A DNA stretch of 35,782 bases, taken from the NCBI GenBank assembly GCA_023266845.1, contig JAHFPH010000024.1, positions 1 to 35,782 of the forward strand, read 5' to 3'. This stretch comes from Rhodospirillaceae bacterium. Lineage in GTDB: Bacteria > Pseudomonadota > Alphaproteobacteria > JAEULC01. The position numbers were made by a program, and so were the translations under genes. The notes beneath the pieces are model-generated. The model made no database searches. It worked only from the letters and a program-made list of their open reading frames with translations, and had not been told where the DNA came from. Shown here piece by piece: positions 25,476 to 33,833 of the stretch; positions within the stretch are counted from its first letter, which is position 1, and each line of letters opens with the position of its first letter.

Positions 25476-25486
25476 TAACAAAACCG

Positions 25487-25571
25487 TTTGCGCCCCGGGG
25501 CCGGCGCGCTACTATGGTCCGGGCCAGCGGGGACAACCTGCGGCAGGGCTTTCCCGGTTCAAGGGAAGCCC
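25487..25571 (+). promoter_or_regulatory. Possible promoter and leader hairpin of the ABC importer operon
   Basis: TTTGCG (25487-25492), a 17-base spacer and TACTAT (25510-25515) form a weak sigma70-like pair. Downstream, GGGCTTTCCC / GGGAAGCCC (25546-25571, one bulged T, 7-base loop) would fold in the leader, 29 bases before the ATPase start. No T run follows, so it is not a simple terminator. The region is 125 bp long and otherwise empty. Confidence 0.4.
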
Positions 25572-25600
25572 GTGTACAGGGCAGGAAACGCAGGGGCAGC

Positions 25601-26674
25601 ATGGCTTCCGTAGAAGTTCGCAAGGTCCATAAGCGCTTCGGCAGCGTCGAGGTGATCCACGGCATCGACGCCACCATCGAGGACGGTTCCTTCGTCGTGC
25701 TGCTGGGTCCGTCGGGCTGCGGCAAGTCCACGCTCTTGCGCATGATCGCCGGGCTGGAAGAGATCACCCAGGGCGATATCTCGATCGGCGGCCGCGTCGT
25801 CAACAACGTGCCGCCGAAGGACCGGGACATCGCGATGGTGTTCCAGAACTATGCGCTGTATCCGCACATGAAGGTCTTCGACAACATGGCCTTCAGCCTG
25901 AAGCTGGCGAAGGTCGACCAGGCGACCATCCAGGAAAAGGTCAAGCGCGCCGCCGGGATTCTCAATCTCGGCGAGTATCTCGACCGCTATCCGCGCCAGC
26001 TTTCCGGCGGCCAGCGCCAGCGCGTGGCCATGGGCCGCGCCATCGTGCGCGACCCGCAGGTGTTTCTGTTCGACGAGCCGCTGTCGAACCTCGACGCCAA
26101 GCTGCGCGTGCAGATGCGCACCGAGATCAAGGCGCTGCACCAGCGCCTGACGTCGACCTCGATCTACGTGACGCACGACCAGATCGAGGCCATGACCATG
26201 GCCGACAAAATCGTGGTGATGCGCGACGGGCACATCGAGCAATCCGGCGCGCCGCTGCAGGTCTACGACAAGCCGAACAATCTGTTCGTCGCGGGCTTCA
26301 TCGGCTCGCCGGCGATGAACCTGCTCGCCGGCACGCTGAAGAGCAAATCCGGCGCGCGGCGCGTCGAGACCGACGACGGCGTGGCGTTGCCGCTGCCCGC
26401 GAACGCACCGGGCAGCGAAGGCCAGCGCGTCGTCTACGGCGTGCGCCCCGATCATCTGTCGATGGGCAACGGCGCGGGCGGGCTGGACATCGAGGTTTCG
26501 GTGATCGAGCCGACCGGCGCCGAGACGCTGGTCGTCGGCCGGCTGGGCATGGCCGAGGTGCAGGCGGCGTTCCGCGACCGCTTCGCCTTCAAGCCAGGCC
26601 AGCGCGTGCCGATGACGCCGTTGCTCGACAAGATTCACCTGTTCGATGCGGGCTCCGGCCAGCGTCTGACGTGA
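25601..26674 (+). CDS. ABC importer ATP-binding protein (UgpC/MalK type)
   Basis: A 357-residue ATPase of the carbohydrate-uptake CUT1 class. Walker A GPSGCGKST is at 36-44, Q-loop Gln82 (FQNYALYPHM), signature LSGGQ at 134-138, Walker B VFLFDEP at 154-160 and the switch His in YVTHDQ. The C-terminal 120 residues form the OB-type regulatory domain (VYGVRPDHL, LDIEVSVIEPTGAE) seen in MalK and UgpC. It would drive the two permeases encoded at 28132-29998. The ATG at 25601 follows AGGGG. It is the first gene of the operon, before the binding protein. Confidence 0.92.
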   Translation: MASVEVRKVHKRFGSVEVIHGIDATIEDGSFVVLLGPSGCGKSTLLRMIAGLEEITQGDISIGGRVVNNVPPKDRDIAMVFQNYALYPHMKVFDNMAFSLKLAKVDQATIQEKVKRAAGILNLGEYLDRYPRQLSGGQRQRVAMGRAIVRDPQVFLFDEPLSNLDAKLRVQMRTEIKALHQRLTSTSIYVTHDQIEAMTMADKIVVMRDGHIEQSGAPLQVYDKPNNLFVAGFIGSPAMNLLAGTLKSKSGARRVETDDGVALPLPANAPGSEGQRVVYGVRPDHLSMGNGAGGLDIEVSVIEPTGAETLVVGRLGMAEVQAAFRDRFAFKPGQRVPMTPLLDKIHLFDAGSGQRLT

Positions 26675-26747
26675 ACCGGGCCGCGCCAGGCGGCTAAAGG
26701 CCGGAACAAACCGGCGAACCAGAACGAACCGAGGGAGGAAAACGACC

Positions 26748-28073
26748 ATGTCCATGTTTACACGCCGCAATCTGTTGCAGGGCGGCACCGCGGTTGCCGC
26801 GGCCGGCATCGTCGCGGGCTCCGGCCTGACACGATGGGCGGAGGCCTGGGCCCAAGATGCGGCCTGGAAGCCCGAGGCCGGCGCTGAGTTGACGCTCTTG
26901 CGATGGAAGCGCTTCGTGCAGTCGGAAGAAGACTCTTTCATGCAGTTGGTCGCGGCTTTCACCAAGGCCAGTGGCGTGAAGTTGACGGTGGTAAATGAAT
27001 CGCTCGACGACGTGCAGCCCAAAGCGTCGGTCGCAGCCAATATCGGCTCGGGCCCCGACCTGTTCTGGGGACTGTACTCGCTGCCGCACCTGTTCCCGGC
27101 GAAGTGTACGGACGTCACCGACGTCGCCAACTACCTGGGCAAGAAGTACGGCGGCTGGGTGCCCTCCGCCCAGGTCTATGGTCGCAGCGGCGGCAAGTGG
27201 ATCGCCATTCCCGTCGCCTACAACGGCAACGTGATGAACTATCGCATCGCGGCGATGCAGAAGGCGGGATTCAAGGAATTCCCCAAGACGACCGACGCGT
27301 TTCTGGAGTACGTCAAGTCGACGAACAAAAACAAAACGCCCGGCGGCATGGCGCTGGGCCACGCGTCGGGCGACGGCAATGCCTGGGTGCATTGGTGCCT
27401 GTGGGCGTTCGGCGGCAACTTGGTCGACGCCAAGGACAAGGTGATCATCGATTCGCCGGAAACCGCAAAGTCGCTGGAATACGCCAAACAACTCTACGAC
27501 AACTTCATTCCGGGCACCGCCGCGTGGAACGACGCGTTCAACAACAAGGCGTTCCTGGCCGGCGAAATCTCGTGGACCAACAACGGCGTGTCGATCTATG
27601 CCGCCGCCAAGGCCGACAAGAAGCAAGATATCGTCGACGATATGGACCACGCGCTGTGGCCGATCGGCCCGGTGGGTAAGCCGACTGAGTTCCACGTCGC
27701 GTATCCACTCATAGCCATGAAGTACTCGAAGTACCCGCTGGCTTGTAAGTCGTTCATGGTGTTCATGCTCGAGGCCCAGAACTACGACAAGTGGCTGATC
27801 GACTCGGTGGGCTATCTCACGCATCCGCTCAACGCCTATGACAAGAACCCGGTCTGGACGTCGGACAAGAAGCTGACCGTCTGTCGCGACGTTGCCAAGC
27901 GCACGCTAACGGCGGGACATCTGGGTTCGGTCGGCGAAAAGGCGGCGTCGGCGCTGGCCGACTTCATCGTGCTGGACATGTTCGCCAGCTACGTCTCGGG
28001 CCGCGAAACCGTGAAGGGGTCGATCAAGATCGCCGAGCGCCAGGCGCAACGCCTCTATCGCAGCCGGGCGTAG
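26748..28073 (+). CDS. ABC importer solute-binding protein, Tat-type signal
   Basis: A 441-residue extracellular-solute-binding protein, family 1 (MalE/UgpB-like). The N-terminus MSMFTRRNLLQGG plus a hydrophobic stretch and AWAQDA is a twin-arginine signal, so it should be exported folded. Mature-region marks are the AANIGSGPDLFWG strand and IPVAYNGNVMNY hinge segment, and LAGEISWTNNG. Family 1 receptors bind sugars, oligosaccharides or glycerol phosphates. GGGAGGAA precedes the ATG. It is followed by a GC hairpin and then the permeases. Confidence 0.9.
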   Translation: MSMFTRRNLLQGGTAVAAAGIVAGSGLTRWAEAWAQDAAWKPEAGAELTLLRWKRFVQSEEDSFMQLVAAFTKASGVKLTVVNESLDDVQPKASVAANIGSGPDLFWGLYSLPHLFPAKCTDVTDVANYLGKKYGGWVPSAQVYGRSGGKWIAIPVAYNGNVMNYRIAAMQKAGFKEFPKTTDAFLEYVKSTNKNKTPGGMALGHASGDGNAWVHWCLWAFGGNLVDAKDKVIIDSPETAKSLEYAKQLYDNFIPGTAAWNDAFNNKAFLAGEISWTNNGVSIYAAAKADKKQDIVDDMDHALWPIGPVGKPTEFHVAYPLIAMKYSKYPLACKSFMVFMLEAQNYDKWLIDSVGYLTHPLNAYDKNPVWTSDKKLTVCRDVAKRTLTAGHLGSVGEKAASALADFIVLDMFASYVSGRETVKGSIKIAERQAQRLYRSRA

Positions 28074-28084
28074 TTGATGATCAA

Positions 28085-28112
28085 GGCGGGCGGCGTCAAT
28101 TCGCCGCCCGCC
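28085..28112 (+). promoter_or_regulatory. GC-rich hairpin between binding-protein and permease genes (ABC operon)
   Basis: A perfect 11-bp inverted repeat, GGCGGGCGGCG / CGCCGCCCGCC, with a TCAATT loop lies 11 bases after the binding-protein stop and 19 bases before the permease start. It has no T run. It is the longest of four hairpins found at this position in the importer operons. Confidence 0.65.
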
Positions 28113-28131
28113 GCCATCTCGGAACGAACAC

Positions 28132-29091
28132 ATGACCGACGTCGCGGCCGATCGCCGGTTGGGCAAGCGGCCGGCCCGGGACATCACCGCGTGGGACCGG
28201 CTTAAGGTCAACCGCAACTGGCTCGGCGCCTGGTATATGGTGCCGGCGGCGGCTTTCCTGCTGCTGTTTCTCGCCTATCCCCTGCTTCTCGGCGTCTGGC
28301 TGTCCTTCACCGATACGCGCATCGGCCAGGCAGGCGAGTTCGTCGGCCTGGAGAACTACGAGTGGCTATGGGAAGACAGCGTGTTTTGGATGTCGGTGTT
28401 CAACACGCTGCTTTATACCGGGGTCGCCAGCATCATCAAGTTCGCGGTGGGCCTGTATTTGGCGCTGCTGCTGAACCGGCACATGCCGTTCAAGGCGATC
28501 ATTCGCGCCGTGGTCTTGATCCCGTTCATCGTGCCGACGGTCCTTTCGGCGATCGCGTTCTGGTGGCTGTACGACTCGCAATTTTCGATCATCTCGTGGA
28601 CGCTGAGGCAGCTCGGGCTGATCGCGGCCAACATCAACTTCCTCGGCGACGTGTGGAACGCGCGCTGGTCGACGATCTTCGCCAATATCTGGCGCGGCGT
28701 TCCATTCGTCGCCATCACGCTGCTGGCCGGACTGCAGACCATCTCGCCGTCGCTGTACGAGGCCGCGACCATCGACGGCGCAAGGTCATGGCAAATGTTC
28801 CGCCACGTCACCTTCCCGCTGCTGACGCCGATCATCGCCGTGGTGATGACGTTCTCGGTGCTTTTCACCTTCACCGATTTCCAGCTCATTTGGGTGCTGA
28901 CTCGCGGCGGGCCGGTGAACGCCACGCACCTCATGGCCACGCTGTCGTACCAGCGCGCCATCCTGGGAGGCTATCTGGGCGAAGGGGCGGCGATCGCCAC
29001 CGCGATGATCCCGTTCCTGCTCGCCGCGATCATGATTTCGTGGTTTGGCTTGCAGCGCCGCAAGTGGCAGCAGGGCGGCAGCGATGGCTGA
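28132..29091 (+). CDS. ABC sugar-type importer permease 1 (MalF/UgpA type)
   Basis: A 319-residue membrane protein with six hydrophobic segments (first at about 37-63, WYMVPAAAFLLLFLAYPLL). The ATPase-contact EAA loop is YEAATIDGARSWQMFRHVTFPLL near 207-230. A 35-residue cytosolic tail precedes helix 1, as usual. The stop overlaps the start of permease 2 by 8 bases. Confidence 0.92.
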   Translation: MTDVAADRRLGKRPARDITAWDRLKVNRNWLGAWYMVPAAAFLLLFLAYPLLLGVWLSFTDTRIGQAGEFVGLENYEWLWEDSVFWMSVFNTLLYTGVASIIKFAVGLYLALLLNRHMPFKAIIRAVVLIPFIVPTVLSAIAFWWLYDSQFSIISWTLRQLGLIAANINFLGDVWNARWSTIFANIWRGVPFVAITLLAGLQTISPSLYEAATIDGARSWQMFRHVTFPLLTPIIAVVMTFSVLFTFTDFQLIWVLTRGGPVNATHLMATLSYQRAILGGYLGEGAAIATAMIPFLLAAIMISWFGLQRRKWQQGGSDG

Positions 29092-29998
29092 CGCACCCGC
29101 CGCCGGCAAGCCTGGTCTGTTCGGCCGACGCTCGACCGACCCGTCCGACAGCATGAGCTATCTCGAGTCGGTGCCGCGGCGCCTCGTCACCCTCTATCTG
29201 CCGCTGTCGATCATTCTGCTGGTGCTGCTGTTCCCGTTCTATTGGATGGCGCTGACCTCGATCAAGCCGGACGAGCAGCTGCTCGACCTAGAAAAATTCA
29301 ATCCGTTCTGGACGCCCACGCCGACGCTCAAGCACATCGCCAAGCTGCTGTTCGAGACCAACTACTTGAACTGGCTGTGGAACACGATGTTCGTGGCCAT
29401 CGCCGCCACCATCCTGTCGATCATCGCCAGCGTGCTGGCGGCCTATGCGATGGTGCGGCTGCGCTACAAGGGCGCGCAATGGGTGGGCGGGGCGATTTTC
29501 CTTGCCTATCTGATCCCGCCCTCGATCCTGTTCATTCCGCTGTCGACCGTGGTGTTCCAGTACGGGCTGTTCGACACGCCGTTCGCGCTGATTCTCACCT
29601 ACCCGACCATCCTGATCCCGTTTTCGACCTGGCTGCTGATGGGTTATTTCAAGACCATCCCCTACGAGCTCGAGGAATGCGCGTTGATCGACGGCGCCAG
29701 CCGCTGGCAGATCATGACCAAGATCGTTTTGCCGCTGTCGATCCCGGGGCTGATCTCGGCGTTCATCTTCTGCTTCACGCTGTGCTGGAACGAGTTCATC
29801 TATGCGCTGACGTTCATCTCATCGACGCACAACAAGACCGTCCCCGTCGCGATCGTCAACGAGTTCACCGACGGCGACATCTACCGCTGGGGCTCGCTGA
29901 TGGCGGGCGCGCTGGTCGGCTCCTTACCGCTGGTCGCGCTGTACGCCTTCTTCGTCGAGCACTACGTCTCGGCGATGACCGGCGCCGTCAAAGAGTAG
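29084..29998 (+). CDS. ABC sugar-type importer permease 2 (MalG/UgpE type)
   Basis: A 304-residue permease with six hydrophobic segments (first at about 38-60). The EAA loop reads ELEECALIDGASRWQIMTKIVLPL, with the sequence ECALIDGA in place of EAAxIDGA. It ends in VEHYVSAMTGAVKE; a final VxGLTAGAVKG-like tail is typical of the family. AGGGCGG precedes the ATG, which lies inside permease 1. The DenD-like gene starts 4 bases after its stop, so uptake and first oxidation are probably co-expressed. Confidence 0.92.
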   Translation: MADAPAAGKPGLFGRRSTDPSDSMSYLESVPRRLVTLYLPLSIILLVLLFPFYWMALTSIKPDEQLLDLEKFNPFWTPTPTLKHIAKLLFETNYLNWLWNTMFVAIAATILSIIASVLAAYAMVRLRYKGAQWVGGAIFLAYLIPPSILFIPLSTVVFQYGLFDTPFALILTYPTILIPFSTWLLMGYFKTIPYELEECALIDGASRWQIMTKIVLPLSIPGLISAFIFCFTLCWNEFIYALTFISSTHNKTVPVAIVNEFTDGDIYRWGSLMAGALVGSLPLVALYAFFVEHYVSAMTGAVKE

Positions 29999-30002
29999 AT
30001 CC

Positions 30003-30992
30003 ATGCATGTCGTCATCACCGGCGCGGCCGGGTTTCTGGGCCAGAAGCTGGCGCGCAAGCTGTTGAGCGGCGAGGCGTTGACCGCGCCCGGCGGCGTCAA
30101 GCGCGAGGTTTTGAAGCTGACACTGTTCGACGTAGGGACACCCGCAGCCGATATCGTGCAAGACAAGCGCGTGACTGCCGTCACCGGCGATATCGGCGAC
30201 GGCGCCGTCGTGCGCCGGCTGATCGCGGGCGACGTGGCGTCGGTGTTCCATTTCGCCGCCGTGGTCAGCGCCGGCGCCGAGGCCGATTTCGATTTGGGCA
30301 TGCGCGTGAACCTGGACGGCACGCGCCACGTGCTCGAGGCCTGCCGCGCGCTGAAAGCCCCGCCGCGCGTGGTGTTCACCAGCTCGGCCGCGGTCTATGG
30401 CGGCGACATGCCGAAAGTGATCGCGGACGACACGCCGCTGACGCCGCAGACCAGCTACGGCGCGCAAAAGGCGATCGGCGAGTTCATGGTGAACGACATG
30501 AGCCGCAAAGGCTTCATCGACGGCCGCGCGCTGCGCCTGCCGACCATCGTGGTGCGTCCCGGCAAGCCCAACAAGGCGGCCTCGACCTGGGCCAGCTCGA
30601 TCATCCGCGAGCCGCTGCAGGGCGACGACGTGGTGTGCCCGGTCGATCCGTCCGTCGCCATGTACGTGCTGTCGCCGCGCCGGGTGGTCGAAGCCTTTGT
30701 CCACGCGCACGAGCTACCGGCGGCGAAGCTCGGCTTCAACCGCGCGCTGTTCCTGCCGGGCATCACCGTTTCGGTCAAGGAGATGCTGGATGCGCTGAAA
30801 CGCGCCGGCGGCCAGAAGGCGGTCGATCGCGTGAAATTCGTGCCCGACGCCATGATCCGCAAGATCGTCGCCGGCTGGCCGCCGCGTTTCGACGCGGTGC
30901 GCGCCCGCGCGCTCGGCTTCAAGGCGGACGACAATTACGACCAGATCGTCCAGGCTTTCATGCAGGACGATCTGCGCCGCAACGCGGCGTGA
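30003..30992 (+). CDS. NAD-dependent epimerase/dehydratase-family dehydrogenase, DenD-like
   Basis: A 329-residue extended SDR. Cofactor motif TGAAGFLG at 6-13, FHFAAVVS near 82, catalytic Ser (FTSSAAVYG, 125-133), Tyr152 and Lys156 (SYGAQKAIGE). The overall pattern, including LRLPTIVVRPGKPNKAASTWASSIIREPL (in the 178-205 region) resembles DenD, the D-erythronate dehydrogenase of tetronate catabolism. Partner genes of that pathway (OtnK-type kinase, OtnC, OtnI) are not in the window, so a different 2-hydroxy acid substrate is possible. It directly follows the ABC permease, and its stop overlaps the next start as GTGA. Confidence 0.78.
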   Translation: MHVVITGAAGFLGQKLARKLLSGEALTAPGGVKREVLKLTLFDVGTPAADIVQDKRVTAVTGDIGDGAVVRRLIAGDVASVFHFAAVVSAGAEADFDLGMRVNLDGTRHVLEACRALKAPPRVVFTSSAAVYGGDMPKVIADDTPLTPQTSYGAQKAIGEFMVNDMSRKGFIDGRALRLPTIVVRPGKPNKAASTWASSIIREPLQGDDVVCPVDPSVAMYVLSPRRVVEAFVHAHELPAAKLGFNRALFLPGITVSVKEMLDALKRAGGQKAVDRVKFVPDAMIRKIVAGWPPRFDAVRARALGFKADDNYDQIVQAFMQDDLRRNAA

Positions 30993-31477
30993 CCGGCGCC
31001 GACCCAAAGCCGATCAACATTTCCAGCGCCGGCGACGAGGATATCGGCCGGCGCATGTCGAACTTCGCGGCCGCGCCTTTCGCGCTGGATGGGCGTTCCT
31101 ATGCGTCGGTCGAGGGCTTCTATGTGGCCTTGAAATTCCTCGACCAAGCCAGCCGCGCCAAAGCGGCGACGCTATCGGGCAAGGAAGCCTATGCGTTCGG
31201 CAAGGCAAGCGCCCTGACGGAAACGGAATATGGCGGGCGGCGGTTTACGCTGGGCAGCCCCGAGCATCACGCGCTCATCGCCCGCGCCATCCGCGCCAAG
31301 CTCGCGGCGCATCCCGATCTGGCACGGGATTTCGTCGCCACCCATCCGCGGCCCATCGTGCATGTCACGGCCGAGCCCGAACGGCCGGGGACGTTCATGC
31401 CTGGCGCCGTGCTGTGCCGGATTTTGACGGAGATAAGAGACGAGCTGCTGGCGAAGCGAACACCGCCTACATCATGA
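30989..31477 (+). CDS. NADAR-family protein (YbiA-like, DUF1768)
   Basis: A 162-residue protein. The GTG start at 30989 overlaps the DenD-like stop (GTGA), so translation is coupled; the next in-frame ATG (31054) would remove conserved residues. Family marks are the MSNFAAAPFALDGRSYASVEGFYVALKF region, here cited as RRMSNFA and SVEGFYVALKF, then GKEAYAFGK and a C-terminal RPGTFMPGAVLCRILTEIR. NADAR proteins include YbiA-type N-glycosidases that break down reactive riboflavin intermediates, and ADP-ribosyl hydrolases linked to defence. Its place behind an importer and a dehydrogenase is unexpected. It overlaps the convergent SDR gene by 11 bases. Confidence 0.8.
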   Translation: MTGADPKPINISSAGDEDIGRRMSNFAAAPFALDGRSYASVEGFYVALKFLDQASRAKAATLSGKEAYAFGKASALTETEYGGRRFTLGSPEHHALIARAIRAKLAAHPDLARDFVATHPRPIVHVTAEPERPGTFMPGAVLCRILTEIRDELLAKRTPPTS

Positions 31478-32231
31478 CGACAAGCCCGCCATCCACTACC
31501 AGCATGTGGCCGTTGACATAGCTGCCGGCCTTGCTGGCCAGGAACACCGCGGCTCCGCCCAGTTCCTCGGGCTTGGCCCAGCGGCCCAGCGGGCAGCGCG
31601 TCTTGACCCAGTTGTTGAACTCGGGGTTCTGCACCAGCGGCGTGTTCATTTCGGTCTCGAAGAATCCGGGGCAGATCGTGTTGACGGTGATGCCCTTGGG
31701 CGCCAGCTCCACCGCCAGGGTCTTGGCCATGCCCGCAAGGCCGGCCTTGGCGGCGGCATAGGCGTGCACGGTAGGCCGCGCCACGATGCCCATCACCGAT
31801 CCGGTGAAGATGATGCGTCCCTGGCCGCGTGGCACCATCGCGCGCGCCGCCTCGCGCGCCAGCACGAAGCAGGCCGTCAGGTTGGTGTCCACCACGCGCT
31901 GGAAATCCGCGTTCTCCCATTCCAGCAGCGGCTTGCGGTGCTGGATGCCCGCGTTGAGCACCGCCACATCAAGACGCCCGTGGCGCTTCACGATGTCGGC
32001 GACGGCTTTTGTGGAAGCCGCGAAGTCGCTGACATCGAACGCCGCGGGTTCCGCTTTGAACCCCTTGGCTTTCAGCTTCGCGGCCGCCGCATCCAGCGTT
32101 TTCCGGTCGCGGCCGTTCAGGATCACCGTGCCGCCTTCCGCGGCCATCGCCTCGGCCATCGCATAGCCCAGGCCGCGGCTGGCCCCGGTCACCAGGATCA
32201 CGCGGTCTTGCAGCGAGAACAGATCGGACAT
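31467..32231 (-). CDS. SDR dehydrogenase, gluconate 5-dehydrogenase-like
   Basis: A 254-residue classical SDR with TGASRGLG (15-22), NAG (93-95), catalytic Ser145, Tyr158 and Lys162, and a VVDGG end. LQDRVILVTGASRGLG and GRIIFTGSV resemble the Gno/IdnO group that interconverts keto- and hydroxy-aldonates. Asn39-Gly40-Arg41 after the second strand is the usual NADP-compatible arrangement. GGGGGAAAC precedes the ATG. The gene is divergent from the amidase, 76 bases apart, and its end overlaps the NADAR gene. The substrate is inferred only from resemblance and location. Confidence 0.82.
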   Translation of the reverse strand: MSDLFSLQDRVILVTGASRGLGYAMAEAMAAEGGTVILNGRDRKTLDAAAAKLKAKGFKAEPAAFDVSDFAASTKAVADIVKRHGRLDVAVLNAGIQHRKPLLEWENADFQRVVDTNLTACFVLAREAARAMVPRGQGRIIFTGSVMGIVARPTVHAYAAAKAGLAGMAKTLAVELAPKGITVNTICPGFFETEMNTPLVQNPEFNNWVKTRCPLGRWAKPEELGGAAVFLASKAGSYVNGHMLVVDGGLVVMM

Positions 32232-32307
32232 GCGTTTCCCCCATGCTTGCGCCCGACTCTTAGCATGCCGCGCGGCTATACTGCGACAAGCGACCTTGAG
32301 GGAAAAT

Positions 32308-33762
32308 ATGCTCGACCTGCCGTTCCGTTCCGCCAAGCAATTGGCCGCCGCGGTCAAAAGCCGCAAGATCGGCTGCGCGGAGCTGCTCGACCTTTATTTG
32401 AAGCGCGTGGAAAAGTTCAATCCACGCCTCAACGCCATCATCGCGACCGACATTCCGGGGGCGCAGAAACGCGCCAAGGCCGCCGACGCGGCGTTGAGGA
32501 AAAAGAAGCTTTGGGGCCCGCTGCACGGCGTGCCGATGACGATCAAGGAATCGTACAACGTCGCGGGCCTGCCCACGACCTGGGGCACGCCCGAACTGAA
32601 AAACAACATCGCCGCCAGCAACGCCGTGGCGGTGGACCGCTTTCTCGGCGCGGGCGCGGTGCTGTTCGGCAAGACCAACGTGCCGCTCTATCTCGCGGAT
32701 TGGCAGAGCTACAACGCGATCTACGGCACCACCAACAATCCATGGGACACGGCGCTGTCGCCGGGCGGCTCGTCCGGCGGCTCGGCCGCGGCGCTGGCGG
32801 CGGGCATGACCGGCCTGGAGGCCGGCAGCGATATCGGCTCATCGATCCGCAATCCCGCGCATTATTGCGGCGTATACGGACACAAGCCGACCTGGGGCAT
32901 CTGCACACCGCGCGGCCACGCCATGCCGGGCGCGGTCGCCACCAGCGACATCTCGGCGATCGGGCCCTTGGCGCGCTCGGCCGACGATCTGGCCCTGGCG
33001 CTCTCGGTGATGGCGGGACCGGATGAAATCGACGGCGCGGGATGGAAGCTCGCGTTGCCCGCGCCGCGGCAAAAGTCGCTCAGCGAATTCCGCGTCGCGG
33101 TGATGCTGGAGGACCCGAACAGCGAGGTGGACCGCGCCGTACAGGACCGCATCCAGGCCGTGGCCGATTTTCTGGCGAAAAAGAAGGCCAAGGTCAGCGA
33201 CAAGGCGCGCCCGACGATCGACGCGACGGAATCGCACCGCATCTTCATCACGATTCTGCGCGCGGCAACCTCGGGCCGCATGTCGCCGGAAGCCTTCCAG
33301 CGCAACATCGACGCCGCCGGCAAGCTCGGCGCCGACGATCACAGCTATTTCGCCCTTATGACGCGCGGCAACGTGCTGCGCCACCGCGACTGGCTGAAGC
33401 TCAACAACACGCGCCACCAGATGCGACTCAAATGGGCCGAGTTCTTCAAGGATTGGGATTTGCTGATCTGCCCGCCGGCGGCCTCGGCCGCCTGTCCGCA
33501 CGACCACGAGGGTGAACGCTGGCAGCGCAGCATCACGGTCAACGGCAAGCGCGTGCCTGCTACCGACCAGATGTTCTGGGCGGGCTATAGCGGCATGGTC
33601 TATCTGCCCTCGACCGTGGCGCCCGCCGGGTTTACGCCGTCGGGCCTGCCGGTCGGCGTGCAGATCATCGGCGCGCAATACGCCGATCGTACCTGCATCG
33701 AGTTGGCGCGCCTGTTGGAAAAAGAGTTCCAGGCTTTCGTACCGCCCAAGGGCTACGAGTGA
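32308..33762 (+). CDS. Amidase-signature-family hydrolase
   Basis: A 484-residue amidase. The catalytic Ser-cisSer-Lys triad is visible as Lys80 (PMTIKES), Ser155 (SPGGSSGGS) and nucleophile Ser179 (SDIGSSIRNPA). The spacing of 24 residues between the two serines matches fatty-acid amide hydrolase. The glycine-serine-rich signature runs 151-182. The N-terminal helical segment (AKQLAAAVKSRKIGCAELLD) is typical. No signal peptide, so cytosolic. The substrate is unknown; family members cleave many aliphatic and aromatic amides. GAGGGAAA lies just before the ATG at 32308. Confidence 0.9.
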   Translation: MLDLPFRSAKQLAAAVKSRKIGCAELLDLYLKRVEKFNPRLNAIIATDIPGAQKRAKAADAALRKKKLWGPLHGVPMTIKESYNVAGLPTTWGTPELKNNIAASNAVAVDRFLGAGAVLFGKTNVPLYLADWQSYNAIYGTTNNPWDTALSPGGSSGGSAAALAAGMTGLEAGSDIGSSIRNPAHYCGVYGHKPTWGICTPRGHAMPGAVATSDISAIGPLARSADDLALALSVMAGPDEIDGAGWKLALPAPRQKSLSEFRVAVMLEDPNSEVDRAVQDRIQAVADFLAKKKAKVSDKARPTIDATESHRIFITILRAATSGRMSPEAFQRNIDAAGKLGADDHSYFALMTRGNVLRHRDWLKLNNTRHQMRLKWAEFFKDWDLLICPPAASAACPHDHEGERWQRSITVNGKRVPATDQMFWAGYSGMVYLPSTVAPAGFTPSGLPVGVQIIGAQYADRTCIELARLLEKEFQAFVPPKGYE

Positions 33763-33833
33763 CACTTGGACACCGGCCGGTACGCGGCGCTTGATGGCGC
33801 GTGCGCTATCGGGTTACGGCGGTCGGAAGCGCT

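Noticed and set aside
22692-25481. 929-codon minus-strand open frame opposite the IlvD/Edd gene
   Set aside because: Arg/His/Ala-rich translation without motifs; the plus-strand dehydratase keeps all its iron-sulfur cysteines.
10538-28112. The four intercistronic hairpins as one REP or mobile repeat family
   Set aside because: Stem sequences, lengths and loops differ between sites and share only GC richness; position, not sequence, is conserved.
33772-33781. Palindrome ACCGGCCGGT after the amidase gene as a terminator
   Set aside because: Ten bases without a loop or T run; too short to terminate and expected by chance in GC-rich DNA.
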